From contig CAMYEY010000069.1 in NCBI GenBank assembly GCA_947254895.1, positions 1-7,269 on the forward strand: 7,269 bases of DNA, read 5' to 3'. The notes under the pieces are model-generated. The model saw only the letters and a program-made list of their open reading frames with translations. It was not told the DNA's origin and did no database searches. This document shows positions 6,820 through 7,269 of this stretch, piece by piece (position 1 is the first letter of the stretch; each line of letters opens with the position of its first letter). A program made the position numbers and the translations under genes. The DNA comes from an uncultured Clostridia bacterium. Its GTDB lineage: Bacteria > Bacillota > Clostridia > Saccharofermentanales > DTU023.

Positions 6820-6839
6820 AGGAACTTAAGTAAACTTTT

Positions 6840-6897
6840 AGTCCGGGTGTTAAGTAGGGCAAGCATTTGCCTGAAAGATATCAGCCCATTGTGGACT
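6840..6897 (+). promoter_or_regulatory. Foldable leader before the ABC binding-protein gene
   Basis: AGTCC (6840-6844) pairs with GGACT (6893-6897), and GGGC (6857-6860) with GCCC (6884-6887), nested inside. A competing hairpin GGCAA-GCAT-TTGCC (6858-6871) uses part of the same left arm. Such mutually exclusive stems can mark a cis-acting RNA element, but no known riboswitch class is recognised and no terminator follows. Confidence 0.3.
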
Positions 6898-6940
6898 GGA
6901 ACTAAAGGTTTGCTGGCGGGTTCTGCATAGTAAACAAACA

Positions 6941-6946
6941 AAGGAG
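6941..6946 (+). promoter_or_regulatory. Ribosome binding site of the ABC binding-protein gene
   Basis: AAGGAG lies 12 nt before the ATG at 6959, a longer gap than usual. No better in-frame start lies between, and the signal peptide begins at this ATG. Confidence 0.6.
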
Positions 6947-6958
6947 ATTAACAAAAAC

Positions 6959-7269
6959 ATGAAAAGATTAGTTGCAGTTTGCTTAGCACTGTTTATGGTG
7001 CTCTCCGTCATGGTAGGATGCGGTAAGAATGATGAACCAAAAGAAAGCAAACCGGCCGGATCAGAAGCAACAAGTTCTGAGGCAAAAGCTGGCGGAAATT
7101 ACAAGATTGCAGTTGTACCTAAGATGACGAATATTGGCTGGTTCCAGAGGATGGAAGAAGGCGTCAAGGAGTACAACGAAAAGAATGGTACAAACTATGT
7201 TTATCGTGGTTCTGCTGAAGGTGCAGACCAGGCTAGTGTTGTAGAACAAATGTTAGCAGAAGACTGGGA
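6959..7269 (+). CDS. ABC transporter sugar/AI-2-type substrate-binding lipoprotein, 5' part (continues past window)
   Basis: The first 103 codons are present and the frame is open to the window end. Residues 1-21 form a lipoprotein signal peptide: MKR, a hydrophobic core, and a lipobox-like MVGC with the lipidated cysteine at C21 (Met at the first lipobox position is slightly unusual). A Ser/Glu/Lys-rich tether (22-46) follows. The mature domain begins with YKIAVVPKMTNIGWFQRMEEG (48-68), the pattern of Periplas_BP_4 proteins (ribose/AI-2/rhamnose type; LsrB starts similarly with IAFIPK). It should capture a sugar or AI-2-like ligand outside the membrane and pass it to a permease-ATPase pair, expected downstream. 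The repressor gene diverges from it, so it is the likely target. The precise ligand cannot be told from the N-terminus. Confidence 0.85.
   Translation, partial: MKRLVAVCLALFMVLSVMVGCGKNDEPKESKPAGSEATSSEAKAGGNYKIAVVPKMTNIGWFQRMEEGVKEYNEKNGTNYVYRGSAEGADQASVVEQMLAEDW

Larger units (their letters stand above)
6621..6826. repeat. Distant 11-bp inverted repeat pair across the control region
   Basis: AGTTCCTGTTA (6621-6631) is the reverse complement of TAACAGGAACT (6816-6826), about 190 bp apart. The right copy touches the AAGCGCTT site. The two could be paired operators for DNA looping, or could arise by chance. Confidence 0.35.
6515..6958. promoter_or_regulatory. 444-bp divergent control region between repressor and ABC gene
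   Basis: No plausible gene lies here: the short frames inside have weak starts and no family match. The core ACTTAA or its complement TTAAGT recurs at 6646-6651, 6658-6663, 6670-6675, 6824-6831 (as ACTTAAGT) and 6850-6855, with related GTTAAG at 6576-6581 and CTTAAC at 6814-6819. The first three are exactly 12 bp apart. TGTGCACA (6689-6696) is a perfect palindrome, and TGTGCA recurs at 6715-6720. The density of elements suggests binding of one or more regulators; their identity is not shown. Confidence 0.55.

Noticed and set aside
6850..7050. 66-residue - strand frame over the ABC gene start
   Set aside because: It covers the lipoprotein signal sequence in the opposite direction and has no support.
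7061..7249. 62-residue - strand frame in the ABC gene
   Set aside because: It is antisense to the binding-protein coding sequence, with no recognised features.

Overview
The window looks like chromosomal DNA of a fermentative, low-to-moderate-GC member of the Bacillota. Signs of this are strong AGGAG-type ribosome binding sites, a YitT-type membrane protein, a PepV-type dipeptidase, a one-chain PTS permease, LacI-family control and a lipoprotein-type ABC binding protein. The genus cannot be read from the sequence. No mobile element, CRISPR array, tRNA or rRNA was seen.

Left part (1-4876, all + strand): the 3' part of a YitT-family membrane protein gene runs in from the left edge. After an 82-bp gap with a perfect hairpin come an iron-type alcohol dehydrogenase gene and an M20 dipeptidase (PepV-like) gene. 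These two are separated by only 2 bp and are probably translationally coupled. An 87-bp gap with its own promoter-like elements follows, then a glucose/maltose/alpha-glucoside-type PTS EIICB gene. This block ends at a strong bidirectional Rho-independent terminator (about 4901-4932).

Middle part (4951-6514, - strand): a LacI-family repressor gene is followed 46 bp downstream by a small cupin gene related to ureidoglycolate lyase (AllA). The two probably form one leftward operon that converges on the PTS gene at the shared terminator.

Right part (6515-7269): a 444-bp divergent control region separates the repressor gene from the start of a rightward gene for a sugar- or AI-2-type ABC substrate-binding lipoprotein, cut by the window end. 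The control region holds a cre/LacI-operator-like AAGCGCTT site, repeated ACTTAA/TTAAGT elements, a short hairpin, a distant 11-bp inverted repeat and a foldable leader just before the ABC gene. The simplest reading is a carbohydrate-uptake locus: the LacI protein controls the divergent ABC operon and perhaps its own cupin-containing operon. The PTS permease brings in and phosphorylates a sugar, the alcohol dehydrogenase would serve fermentative redox balance, and the dipeptidase adds peptide use. The substrates are inferred from families and not shown by the sequence. No clearly new system is evident; the most interesting parts are the control region, the repressor's unusual hinge and the out-of-context AllA-like cupin.
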